This document shows positions 48,946 to 56,934 of a stretch of DNA of 64,000 bases, piece by piece. The DNA lies in NCBI RefSeq assembly GCF_009791395.1, contig NZ_WSZK01000015.1, positions 248,001-312,000 on the forward strand, in the 5' to 3' direction. Source of the stretch: Halomarina oriensis (lineage in GTDB: Archaea > Halobacteriota > Halobacteria > Halobacteriales > Haloarculaceae). Position 1 is the first letter of the stretch; every line of letters begins with the position of its first letter. The notes under the pieces are model-generated. The model worked only from the letters and a program-made list of their open reading frames with translations. It had not been told where the DNA came from and made no database searches. The position numbers and the translations under genes were made by a program.

Positions 48946-50370
48946 CTATCCGAGCTGTTCGCCGACGATGGCGTCCGCTCGCTCGACGAACGCTCGCTCC
49001 TGACCTGCGGGAATCGTCGCACCGGCGGCGACGTCGTGGCCGCCACCCTTCCCGCCGACGGCCGCCGACGCCTCGCCCATCACCGCAGAGAGGTCCAGTC
49101 CCGAGCGAACGAGCGCGTGGGTACCCCGCGCACTCACCTTCGTCTCCTCGTCGCTCTTCGAGGCGAACGCGAGGATGGGGACGTCGCGGTCCACGCCGTC
49201 GCTGCCGACCGCCATCCCGGCGACGATGCCGACGATGGTCTCGCGGATGTGGGTGCCCGCGTCGAACCACTGGACGTGCTCCTCGCGGGTGACACCCTCG
49301 TTCTGCACCCAGCGCAAGCCTTCGGAGAGGTTCCGGCGGTGGTTCGTCAGCAGGTCGCGCGCCCGGTCGAGCGCGCCGTCGCGGTCCCCGAGACAGACCG
49401 CGAGGCCGACGTCCGCCCGCTCGTAGCGTGCGGTGGCGTTGAGGAGCGTCGAGAACTCGCTGGCGTCGCGGAGTTCCGTCCCCTCCGGTTCGTCGAGGAG
49501 CGTGTACGTCGTGGCGACCAACCCGTCTATCTTGTGCGCGGGGACGCCCCGCTGGATGGCTCGCTGGACCAGCGCGCTGGCGACCGTCTGGCGTTCGTCG
49601 CCCGAGAGGTCGACCCACGTCCGCCACTCTCCACCCGATTTGAGGTCCACGTCGAGGGCCGAGAGGAAGCCGACCGCACCGGACTGGCTGTTGGAGATGC
49701 CGGGGATGTAGACGTCACTGGAGTACTCCAACAGTTTCGGGAGCGGTCGCGTCTGACGACCGTAGAGTGCGAGGTCGGTCGCCTCGCCGAGAACGCCCGC
49801 CTCGACGCCCTCGGCGACGATACCGGCGTTCGCCCCGTGGAGTTCACCACTCGACGCCTGCATGTCGCCCACCGCGCCGACGACGGCGAGGCCCGCGAGG
49901 TCGGTGTTCGCCGCGTCGTCGCCCGTCGTCGCCCGCCCGAGTTCCCGCCCGAGGACGTACGCCGCGCCGGCCCCGGAGAGTTCGCTCGCGCCGTCGAGGC
50001 CGAACAGGAGGGGGTTGAGGTGGAACTCGGTCTCTTCGTCGGCGGGCCTGTGGTGGTCGGCGACGACCGGCGTGAAGTCGCCCTCGCGTTCGTGACGCGC
50101 GATGTCGTCGAGTTGGCCGCTCCCGAAGTCGGTGAACAGGACGGTGTCGTAGTCGGCCGCGGCGATGGTCGCTATCTCGTGTGCGTCCAGTTGCTTCTTG
50201 AACACCGCCTCGAACTCGATACCCGCCCGTTCGAGCGCCGTCGAAGCCACTGCCGCGCTCGTCAGTCCGTCGGCGTCGATGTGAGAGGCCAGCAACACCT
50301 CGTCGGCGGCGAGCAACCGGTCGGCACAGTCCGCGGCGTGGTCGGCGAGTTCGGGGACGGGTGGCGTCAT
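48946..50370 (-). CDS. RecJ-like single-stranded nucleic acid exonuclease (DHH family)
   Basis: 474 residues. Motif I SHIDADGLTSAAVAS, motif II near FTDFGSGQ, motif III VADHHRPAD, and GGKGGGHDVAAGATI in the DHHA1 domain (GGHxxAAG) are all present. Archaeal members (GAN-type or RecJ1) degrade 5' or 3' single strands and associate with the replication GINS complex. Complete, cytoplasmic. ATG 50370 starts at a normal N-terminus, with no closer alternative. Confidence 0.9.
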   Translation of the reverse strand: MTPPVPELADHAADCADRLLAADEVLLASHIDADGLTSAAVASTALERAGIEFEAVFKKQLDAHEIATIAAADYDTVLFTDFGSGQLDDIARHEREGDFTPVVADHHRPADEETEFHLNPLLFGLDGASELSGAGAAYVLGRELGRATTGDDAANTDLAGLAVVGAVGDMQASSGELHGANAGIVAEGVEAGVLGEATDLALYGRQTRPLPKLLEYSSDVYIPGISNSQSGAVGFLSALDVDLKSGGEWRTWVDLSGDERQTVASALVQRAIQRGVPAHKIDGLVATTYTLLDEPEGTELRDASEFSTLLNATARYERADVGLAVCLGDRDGALDRARDLLTNHRRNLSEGLRWVQNEGVTREEHVQWFDAGTHIRETIVGIVAGMAVGSDGVDRDVPILAFASKSDEETKVSARGTHALVRSGLDLSAVMGEASAAVGGKGGGHDVAAGATIPAGQERAFVERADAIVGEQLG

Positions 50371-50480
50371 CTGCGAGCGAGTAGTTCGTTCTGCGGTATA
50401 AACTGCTGGCCCTCACCGACGGGACGTTCCGGCGACGGGGAGACACCCCGTTCGGACACTTCCTGTATTCTGAGTAACAG

Positions 50481-50487
50481 CTATTAT
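50481..50487 (+). promoter_or_regulatory. TATA-like box for the polysaccharide deacetylase gene
   Basis: CTATTAT; with the usual spacing transcription would start near 50510, downstream of the ATG at 50499 but upstream of that at 50517, which supports the later start. Confidence 0.4.
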
Positions 50488-50516
50488 CCGAGACGACGAT
50501 GCCGAGAGCGACAGCG

Positions 50517-51374
50517 ATGGACCGAACCGAGGAGAACTGGCATCCGCTCCGGCAGTGGGCGAATCGAGCGGCCGTCGACGCCATCGACGGTGTCGACAGG
50601 GTACTCGGGAGCGCGGACGCCCGGATGCGGTTCTCACGACTCTGGTCGAGTCGGCAGAACGCGGTGTTGATGTACCACTCCGTCGGGGGGATACCGGGCT
50701 ACGTCGGGAGCCTCCCGGTCGAACGGTTCGTGGCCGACCTCGAAGCGCTCGTCGAACGCTACGACGTCGTTGACCTCCCGGCGGTGCTGGACCCGACCGA
50801 GACCCGACCGAAGCGGGTCGCCCTGACCTTCGACGACGGGTTCGTCGACTTCTCGACGACCGTCCTCCCGTTGCTGCGCGAGTTCGACGTCCCGGCGACG
50901 GTGTTCGTCTCCAGTGCGTTCGTCGACGACGAGAGCAGGGCACTCGCCTACGAGCGCCACGAACTGGAACCGTCGGACGACCGTCTCCTGATGACCGAGG
51001 CGGAGTTGGCCGAACTCGTCGAGGAGGACCTCGTCACCATCGGCAACCACACGCGGACACACCCGAGGCTCTCGACGCTGGACACGGCGACGAAACGCGA
51101 GGAGATACTGGGTGCGAAGTCCGACCTCGAATCCCGGTTCGGCGTCACCGTCGACCGGTTCTGTTACCCGTACGGCGACTTCGACGGCGAAGCGGTCGAC
51201 ATCGCGGCGAGCGCACACGACCTGTCGGTCACCATCGACCGTGGTCTCGTCGCCCCGTCGACCGACCCCCACCGAATCCCCCGCATCGACGGGAACGACC
51301 CGCGAGCGGAGATGTGGTGGCGACTCACCGACCTGCGGTACGTGCCGGCGACGGTCCTCGGTCGGACGCTCTGA
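50517..51374 (+). CDS. Polysaccharide deacetylase family protein (NodB homology)
   Basis: 285 residues. RVALTFDDGFVDFSTTVLPLLREF holds the NodB Asp-Asp pair, TIGNHTRTHPRLSTL the zinc His pair (H-x3-H), and RFCYPYGDFDGEAVDIAAS motif 3. Removes N-acetyl groups from amino sugars or acts on related acyl groups. No signal peptide, suggesting action on cytoplasmic lipid-linked precursors; a link with the glycan locus 5 kb away is plausible. An in-frame ATG at 50499 would add six residues. Confidence 0.88.
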   Translation: MDRTEENWHPLRQWANRAAVDAIDGVDRVLGSADARMRFSRLWSSRQNAVLMYHSVGGIPGYVGSLPVERFVADLEALVERYDVVDLPAVLDPTETRPKRVALTFDDGFVDFSTTVLPLLREFDVPATVFVSSAFVDDESRALAYERHELEPSDDRLLMTEAELAELVEEDLVTIGNHTRTHPRLSTLDTATKREEILGAKSDLESRFGVTVDRFCYPYGDFDGEAVDIAASAHDLSVTIDRGLVAPSTDPHRIPRIDGNDPRAEMWWRLTDLRYVPATVLGRTL

Positions 51375-51431
51375 GCGCCGCCCCGTCGGAGTGAGTCGCG
51401 CGGACGGGCAGGACCCGGCCCCCGACCGGAC

Positions 51432-52214
51432 TCACGCGTTCGGCGACGCTCCCGAGAGCGTGGCGACGGCGGCCCGCGCGAGCGCCTCGAAGTCGGCCGT
51501 CTCGGGGACGAGGTCCACGTCGATGCCGGCGGCTTCGGCCGTCTCACGGGTCGGCGCACCGATGGTGGCGACGACGGCGTCACCGAGTCCGACGAGTGCC
51601 TCGTCGTGGACACCCCGTTCTGCGGCCGCGTCGAGGAAGTGCTGGACGGTCAACGAGGAGGTGAACAACGCCGCGTCGAGGTCACCCGACGCCGCGAAAT
51701 CCGCCGAGACCCCCGACTCGGGGGGTCGAGTCAGGCGGTACAGCGTGGTCTCGTGGACGAACGCGCCCGCGTCGTTGAGACCGTCGGTCAGGACCGCGGA
51801 GCCGTGGTCGCTTCGGGCCACCTCGACACGAGTCCCGCCGACGCGGTCGGCCAGCGCCGCGACCAGTCCCGACGAGGAGAACTCCTCGGGCACCACGTCG
51901 ACCGTGTAACCGTGCTCGCGGAGGACGCCGGCCGTCGCCTCGCCGATGGCACACAGCGTCGTCCCCTCGGGAGTCCACCCGGCGTCGGCGACGAGTTCGA
52001 CGCCCGTCTTGCTCGTCAGGACGGCGAAATCGGCGTCTTCGCGGGGAGTCTCGCCCGTCGGGTCGACGGCGAGCATCGGGTCACCGACTGGAGTGACGCC
52101 CAGCGAGTCGAGCAGGTCGACGGCACGCGCCAGTCGCTCGTCGTCGGGGCGGAAGACGGCGACTCGGGGGCGCCCCTCGCTGCCGGTGCCTGCTGTGCCG
52201 GTGTCGTCGCTCAC
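51432..52214 (-). CDS. hemD: Uroporphyrinogen-III synthase
   Basis: 260 residues from a GTG that overlaps the cobA stop by 2 bases (GTGA). Low sequence conservation is normal for this enzyme; recognised by PRVAVFRPDDERLARAVDLL, FAVLTSKTGVELVADAG, LCAIGEATAGVLREHG and ALFTSSLTVQHFLDAA with VATIGAPTRETAEAAG. Cyclises hydroxymethylbilane with ring D inversion. Third gene of the hemC-cobA-hemD operon, which strongly supports the call. Confidence 0.88.
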   Translation of the reverse strand: MSDDTGTAGTGSEGRPRVAVFRPDDERLARAVDLLDSLGVTPVGDPMLAVDPTGETPREDADFAVLTSKTGVELVADAGWTPEGTTLCAIGEATAGVLREHGYTVDVVPEEFSSSGLVAALADRVGGTRVEVARSDHGSAVLTDGLNDAGAFVHETTLYRLTRPPESGVSADFAASGDLDAALFTSSLTVQHFLDAAAERGVHDEALVGLGDAVVATIGAPTRETAEAAGIDVDLVPETADFEALARAAVATLSGASPNA

Positions 52215-53014
52215 TCCTCTCCGACCTCCGTGGCGTCGAACGCCTCGTCGGTCCCGTTTCGCAGGAACGCCGCGAGCGTCTCGCGGGTCGCCGCCACGTC
52301 GCCGACGACGGTGATGGCCGGCGGGGAGATGTCCTCGCGGTCACGGACCTCGACGATGTCCGCGAGCGTCCCCGTCGCCACACGCTGGTCGGGCCACGTC
52401 GCGCGCTCGACCAGCGCGACGGGCGTCTCCCCGGACATCCCCGCCTCGCGGAGTTCGGCAGTGTAGTCGGGGAGTTTCCCGACGCCCATCAGGACGACGA
52501 GCGTCCCGCCCGTCGCCGCCAGCGCGTGCCAGTCGACCGCCGACTCCTCCTTGGTGGGGTCCTCGTGACCCGTCACGAACGTGACGCTGGAGGCGTGGTC
52601 GCGGTGGGTCACCGGGATGCCCGCGACGGCGGGACCCGCGACCGCGCTCGTGACGCCGGGGACGACTTCGAAGGGCACGTCGTTGGCCGCGAGGTGTTCG
52701 GCCTCCTCGCCGCCCCGACCGAAGACGAACGGGTCGCCACCCTTCAGACGGACGACGACGTTCCCCTCGTGGGCGAGTTCGACCAACCGGTCGTTGGTGT
52801 ACTCCTGGCTCGTCCGGTCGCCGCCGGCACGCTTGCCGACGTCCTCGCGCTTCTCGTCGGGGATCAGCCCGAGAATCTCGGGACCGGGCAGTTTGTCGTG
52901 GAGGACCACGTCCGCCTCCGTCAGCAGACGGTGGGCCTTGACCGTCAGCAGGTCCGGGTCGCCGGGACCGCTCCCGACGAGGTAGACGACGCCGTCCGCG
53001 TCGGACTCGGCCAT
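52211..53014 (-). CDS. cobA: Uroporphyrinogen-III C-methyltransferase
   Basis: 267 residues. VYLVGSGPGDPDLLTVKA, VVLHDKLPGPEILGLIP, VRLKGGDPFVFGRGGEEAE and GTLVVLMGVGKLPDYTAEL are family motifs. Transfers two methyl groups from S-adenosylmethionine to make precorrin-2, leading to siroheme, cobalamin or, in archaea, heme by the siroheme route. One base after the hemC stop; overlaps hemD start by 3 bases. Translation of the three genes is coupled. Confidence 0.95.
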   Translation of the reverse strand: MAESDADGVVYLVGSGPGDPDLLTVKAHRLLTEADVVLHDKLPGPEILGLIPDEKREDVGKRAGGDRTSQEYTNDRLVELAHEGNVVVRLKGGDPFVFGRGGEEAEHLAANDVPFEVVPGVTSAVAGPAVAGIPVTHRDHASSVTFVTGHEDPTKEESAVDWHALAATGGTLVVLMGVGKLPDYTAELREAGMSGETPVALVERATWPDQRVATGTLADIVEVRDREDISPPAITVVGDVAATRETLAAFLRNGTDEAFDATEVGEE

Positions 53015-53015
53015 C

Positions 53016-54368
53016 TCACTCCTCCCCGTCGTCGCTCCCAACGGTCGGCCACGGGGTGCTGGGGGTGTGGTCGCTCGTCGAGTCGTCGGACCCGTCCGCC
53101 TCGGGGGCCGACTCGTCTTCGACGTCGTCGGAGTCCACCTCGCGTTCGTCGGCGGTCGTCTCCGACGCCACAGCGGGCGTCTCCTCGTCCGTCGACTCCA
53201 CGGCGGTCTCGGAGGGTCCCTCGGCGTCGGTGTCGGCGTCGGTGTCGGTGGCCGACTCCTCGGCGTCCTCGCGTGCGCCGCGGTCGGGTTGGCTCTCGCG
53301 GCGGGCACGCTCGATGAGGTCCGCCGCACCGCGGTCGGCCAGGGCCTGGGCGAACTCGCGGGCGGCCTGCGGGTGGCGCTCGACGGGGAGGTCACGGTTC
53401 TCGCGTATCTCCTCGGTGCCGTCCTGCGAGAGGACGCGGACGGCGACGTTCACCTTCGAGCCCTGCAGTTTCGCGTAGATGCCGACCGGCGCGACACAGC
53501 CACCGCCGAGTTCGGCGAGGATGGTCCGTTCGACCGTCGCGCGAACGCGCGTCGGCGGGTGGTCGACCGCGGAGTGAATCCGCTCTGCCACCTCGTCGTC
53601 GCGGGACGTGACGGCGATGGAACCCTGTCCCGGCGCGGGGACGAACCGCGACGGCGAGAGGCGCTGATACTGCAGCGAGTGGGCGAGTCCCGAGCGGTCG
53701 AGACCGGCTTCCGCGAGGACGATGGCGTCGTACTCCGTCTCCACGTCGCGTTCGAGCGCGCGGCGCTGGAGTTCGCTCAGGCCGTTGAACCACGTGTCGA
53801 GGTCCTCGTCGAACGACTCGGTGGTGGCGTCGTCGTCCGCCCCGTCCGTCTCCTCCGCATCGAGACGGCGCTCGTGTTCGCGCTGGAGACCCGGCGCGAG
53901 CAGTTTCTCGGCACGGGTGTCGACGTTCCCCCGGAGCGGCTGGACGTCGAGGTCCGGGCGCTCGGCGAGCAACTGGGCCTTCCGGCGGAGGCTGGAGGTG
54001 CCGACCGTCGCGCCGCTGGGGAGGTCCTCCAGCGGGCGGCCGTCGACGGTGACGAGGACGTCGGTGGCGCTGGCACGCTCGGGGACGCCCGCGACGACGA
54101 GGTCGTCGGGCATCTCGGTGGGCATGTCCTTCATCGAGTGGACGGCGGCGTCGACGTCGCCCGAGAGGACCTGTTCGTCGAGTGCGCGGACGAACGCGCC
54201 GGTCTTCCCGAGGCGATGGATGAGTTCGTCGGTGATGCGGTCGCCGCGGGTCTCCACCTCGACGAGGTCGACCGGCCGACGCCGGGTCGCCAGCACCTCG
54301 CGCACCGACTCGGCCTGTCGGAGCGCCAGCGCCGACCCGCGCGTCGCCAGCCGTAGCGTATCGCTCAT
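53016..54368 (-). CDS. hemC: Hydroxymethylbilane synthase with an acidic C-terminal extension
   Basis: 450 residues versus about 310-380 in typical enzymes. LRLATRGSALALRQAESV starts domain 1; AAVHSMKDMPTEMPDD, VGTSSLRRKAQLLAERPDL and PLRGNVDTRAEKL follow; GGGCVAPVGIYAK contains the Cys that holds the dipyrromethane cofactor. An acidic insert (DAEETDGADDDATTESFDED, about 168-188) and a final stretch of about 90 residues rich in Asp, Glu, Ser and Thr are unusual additions, probably disordered. First gene of the hemC-cobA-hemD operon. Confidence 0.95.
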   Translation of the reverse strand: MSDTLRLATRGSALALRQAESVREVLATRRRPVDLVEVETRGDRITDELIHRLGKTGAFVRALDEQVLSGDVDAAVHSMKDMPTEMPDDLVVAGVPERASATDVLVTVDGRPLEDLPSGATVGTSSLRRKAQLLAERPDLDVQPLRGNVDTRAEKLLAPGLQREHERRLDAEETDGADDDATTESFDEDLDTWFNGLSELQRRALERDVETEYDAIVLAEAGLDRSGLAHSLQYQRLSPSRFVPAPGQGSIAVTSRDDEVAERIHSAVDHPPTRVRATVERTILAELGGGCVAPVGIYAKLQGSKVNVAVRVLSQDGTEEIRENRDLPVERHPQAAREFAQALADRGAADLIERARRESQPDRGAREDAEESATDTDADTDAEGPSETAVESTDEETPAVASETTADEREVDSDDVEDESAPEADGSDDSTSDHTPSTPWPTVGSDDGEE

Positions 54369-54402
54369 ACACGGACTGGACGGCGAACGCTGAAAAGACG
54401 TT

Positions 54403-54843
54403 CTATGGCGTCCCGACCGCCTGTCGACGCTTGTAGAGGTAGTAGAACGCGACCGCCGGCTGGACGATCTGGACGAACAGGCCGAGAGCGGCCACGCCGG
54501 CGAACAGCGTCGGGTCCGGCCGCCAGCCGACGTTCGCCTCGGTCACCGCCTGCGCGTCGAAGTAGAGCGCGACCGGAAGGAGCAGACTCAAGACGAGACC
54601 GACGAGCGCCAACAGCACGAACACGAGGAAGGCGAGCCCGAATCCGACACCCAACAGCCCGGCCGGATCACCGAGGCCGATGACTGCGGGCACGAACACG
54701 GTGAGGAACAGTAACAACCCGACGACGTACGCGAAGACGAAGAACGCCCCCGCCAGCGCGATGGCTTTCCACCACTCGGAGTCGACGTATCGGTCGGTCG
54801 TGTGACTCGCGGTGGCCGTGCGAGTCGTGGAGGGTGACGACAT
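54403..54843 (-). CDS. Membrane protein of unknown function
   Basis: 146 residues, MSSPSTTRTATASHTTDRYV and then WWKAIALAGAFFVFAYVVGL. Four hydrophobic segments (about 32-52, 58-80, 85-108, 118-138) and a basic end YKRRQAVGTP. Hydrophobicity and Trp-Trp near the first span resemble small bactofilin-free membrane proteins of haloarchaea, but I do not recognise the family. The ATG at 54843 is used. Upstream of hemC, same strand, 34-base gap. Confidence 0.7.
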   Translation of the reverse strand: MSSPSTTRTATASHTTDRYVDSEWWKAIALAGAFFVFAYVVGLLLFLTVFVPAVIGLGDPAGLLGVGFGLAFLVFVLLALVGLVLSLLLPVALYFDAQAVTEANVGWRPDPTLFAGVAALGLFVQIVQPAVAFYYLYKRRQAVGTP

Positions 54844-54923
54844 ACGCGACACCACAGTGTCACGCGGCATAAACGTTCAGGGGAGTGTGGTCGCTCGGGA
54901 GCGTGGAACCGACGACTGCCGAC

Positions 54924-56269
54924 CTACGAGAAGAACGCCTCGTACGCGTCCAGCGTCTCCTCGACGTCCGCTTCGGTGTGGGCGTAGCTGACGAACTGGC
55001 TCTCCATCTGGTTCGCGGGGAGCAAAATCCCCTGTTCTTCCATGAACGGTCGGAACAGGCGGTCCCAGCGCTGGTCTCGGCGTTCGCCACGTCCGCGCCC
55101 GTCTTCGGACAGTCGCCGTAGCGCTCGCAGGTCGGGTCCTGCGTACACCCGGCGGAACAGCAGTCGCTCTGTGGGCCGGTCGCGCTCCGGCCGAACACCA
55201 CCTTGAACATCGAGTCCGTCCCGACGACGGTGTACTCGGGGGCGCGGTCGGCGACGATGTCGGTCAGGCCCTCCCGCAACTGCTCGCCGAGTGCGTTCAC
55301 GTGCTCGTAGACGTCCTGCTCGGCGCAGAACTCCAGCGTGGCGAGACCGGCCGCCATCGTCACCGGGTGTCCCGAGAACGTCCCCGACTGGAAGACGTCG
55401 CCCGACGGCGAGAACTGCTCGATTATCTCGCTCTTGCCGCCGATAGCGCCGACGGGGAACCCGCCGCCGACGATCTTGCCGAACGTCGTCACGTCGGGCG
55501 TGACGCCGAACTTCGACTGCGCACAGCCCAACCCGCCGACGCGGAAACCCGTGATGACCTCGTCGAGGACGTAGAGCGCACCGTGGTCGTCACAGAGGTC
55601 CCGAATCGTCTCGTGGGAGCCCTCCTCGGGCATCACGATACCCGAGTTGCCGAGGATGGGTTCGGTGAGGACGCAGGCGATGTCCTCGCCGTGTGCCTCG
55701 AACACGTCGCGGAGCGCGTCCTCGTCGTTGAACGGCACGGGCAGGGTGTGCTCGGCGAACGACTGGGGAATCCCGCTCGTGGAGGGACGAGGGTGCTCGA
55801 CGTCGCCCTCGACGAGCGTGGACTCCTGCGCGCCGTGGTAGCCCCCTTGCATGACGACGATCTTGTTCCGACCCGTGTAGCCACGGGCGAGGCGGACGGC
55901 CGACACCGTGGCCTCCGTGCCGGAGTTGACGAAACGAATCATCTCCACGCTCGGGACGTGCCGGACGACGAACTCCGCGAGGTCCACCTCGACTTCGGTG
56001 GGTGCGCCGTACATCGGCCCCTCGCTGGCGGCACGCTGGACCGCGGCGGCGACGGACTCGGGCATGTCGTGACCGAGCAAGAGCGGTCCGTAGCCCATCA
56101 CGTAGTCGACGTAGCGGTTGCCGTCCTGGTCGATGACGTGTGCACCGTCGCCCTTCCGGACGAACGTGGGGTACGGTTGGGTCGCCCGGACCGAGGAGTT
56201 GACACCGGCGGGCATGACCGACAGCGCCCGGTCGTACAGCGCCCGAGAGTTCTCGCGGTTGCGAGTCAT
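54924..56269 (-). pseudogene. hemL: Glutamate-1-semialdehyde 2,1-aminomutase, interrupted by a one-base frameshift
   Basis: About 448 residues after repair. [21 protein letters not shown] start; [48 protein letters not shown], and [17 protein letters not shown] with the pyridoxal-phosphate Lys. A cysteine-rich stretch ([20 protein letters not shown]) typical of haloarchaeal HemL follows. Within 55068-55072 one base is missing; adding it joins ADVANAET to [13 protein letters not shown] and the normal end LDAYEAFFS. This enzyme makes 5-aminolevulinate and is normally required, so a sequencing error is likely. Operates with hemB, hemC and hemD here. Confidence 0.9.
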
Positions 56270-56326
56270 GGCGGCGCTTCTCGCGGGTGCAGTAAGGAGG
56301 TTACTGCATCGGTGGTCGAGACGAGG

Positions 56327-56821
56327 TCACGCGGACCGAGCGGCCCGGACGCCCGCGAGGAACTGCCGACGGGCGTAGGCAGCGGTCCCGCCGACGACGG
56401 CCGAGCCGAGCGCGAGCAGTGGGACCCCGGCGAGCGCGCCGACGAGGACGGCCGCTGCGAAGCCGGCCACGGTTCCAGGGTCGAGGAACACCCACGGGAG
56501 GGCCGTCGACCCGAACGGGACGCTCGCAACCGTGAGGACGACGAGACTCGCCAACCCGGCGAGGACGCTGTCGTCGAGGACCGCGCGTCCCCCACGCTCG
56601 AACAGGCCGACGACTACGCCCGGCGCGAACAGGGCCACGGAGGCGACGCCCGCACCGAGGACGTTCGAGAACGCGAGGACGCCGAGGCACAGCGCCACGA
56701 GAACGCCGAGCGTGACCGCTCGCCAGTCGACGCTGTCCGTCGGACGCGGTGGGTCGTCGGTCACCCGAGGGACTCGACTCCGGAGCGCGGCCAACCGCAC
56801 CCACATCCGACGGCCCTTCAT
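56327..56821 (-). CDS. Small four-span membrane protein
   Basis: 164 residues, Gly/Ala/Val-rich, with spans at about 35-55, 57-75, 85-105 and 120-145; ends in AYARRQFLAGVRAARSA. The overall look is that of DUF5518-type haloarchaeal membrane proteins, not strong enough to name. CATATAAC at 56846-56853 (minus strand GTTATATG) is 28 bases before the ATG, a good promoter for it. Confidence 0.7.
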   Translation of the reverse strand: MKGRRMWVRLAALRSRVPRVTDDPPRPTDSVDWRAVTLGVLVALCLGVLAFSNVLGAGVASVALFAPGVVVGLFERGGRAVLDDSVLAGLASLVVLTVASVPFGSTALPWVFLDPGTVAGFAAAVLVGALAGVPLLALGSAVVGGTAAYARRQFLAGVRAARSA

Positions 56822-56845
56822 ACACTACAATGAGATAGTCTCTTT

Positions 56846-56853
56846 CATATAAC
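56846..56853 (-). promoter_or_regulatory. TATA box for the small membrane protein gene
   Basis: Minus-strand GTTATATG centred about 28 bases before the ATG at 56821, in an AT-rich island (56825-56860). Confidence 0.5.
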
Positions 56854-56934
56854 TGTTCGGCTCGTGGGACGAACGTCGGCCGACCCAGAGCGAGCGAGGG
56901 ACGGGAGGCGAACGCCTCGACCGATACGAGCGGT

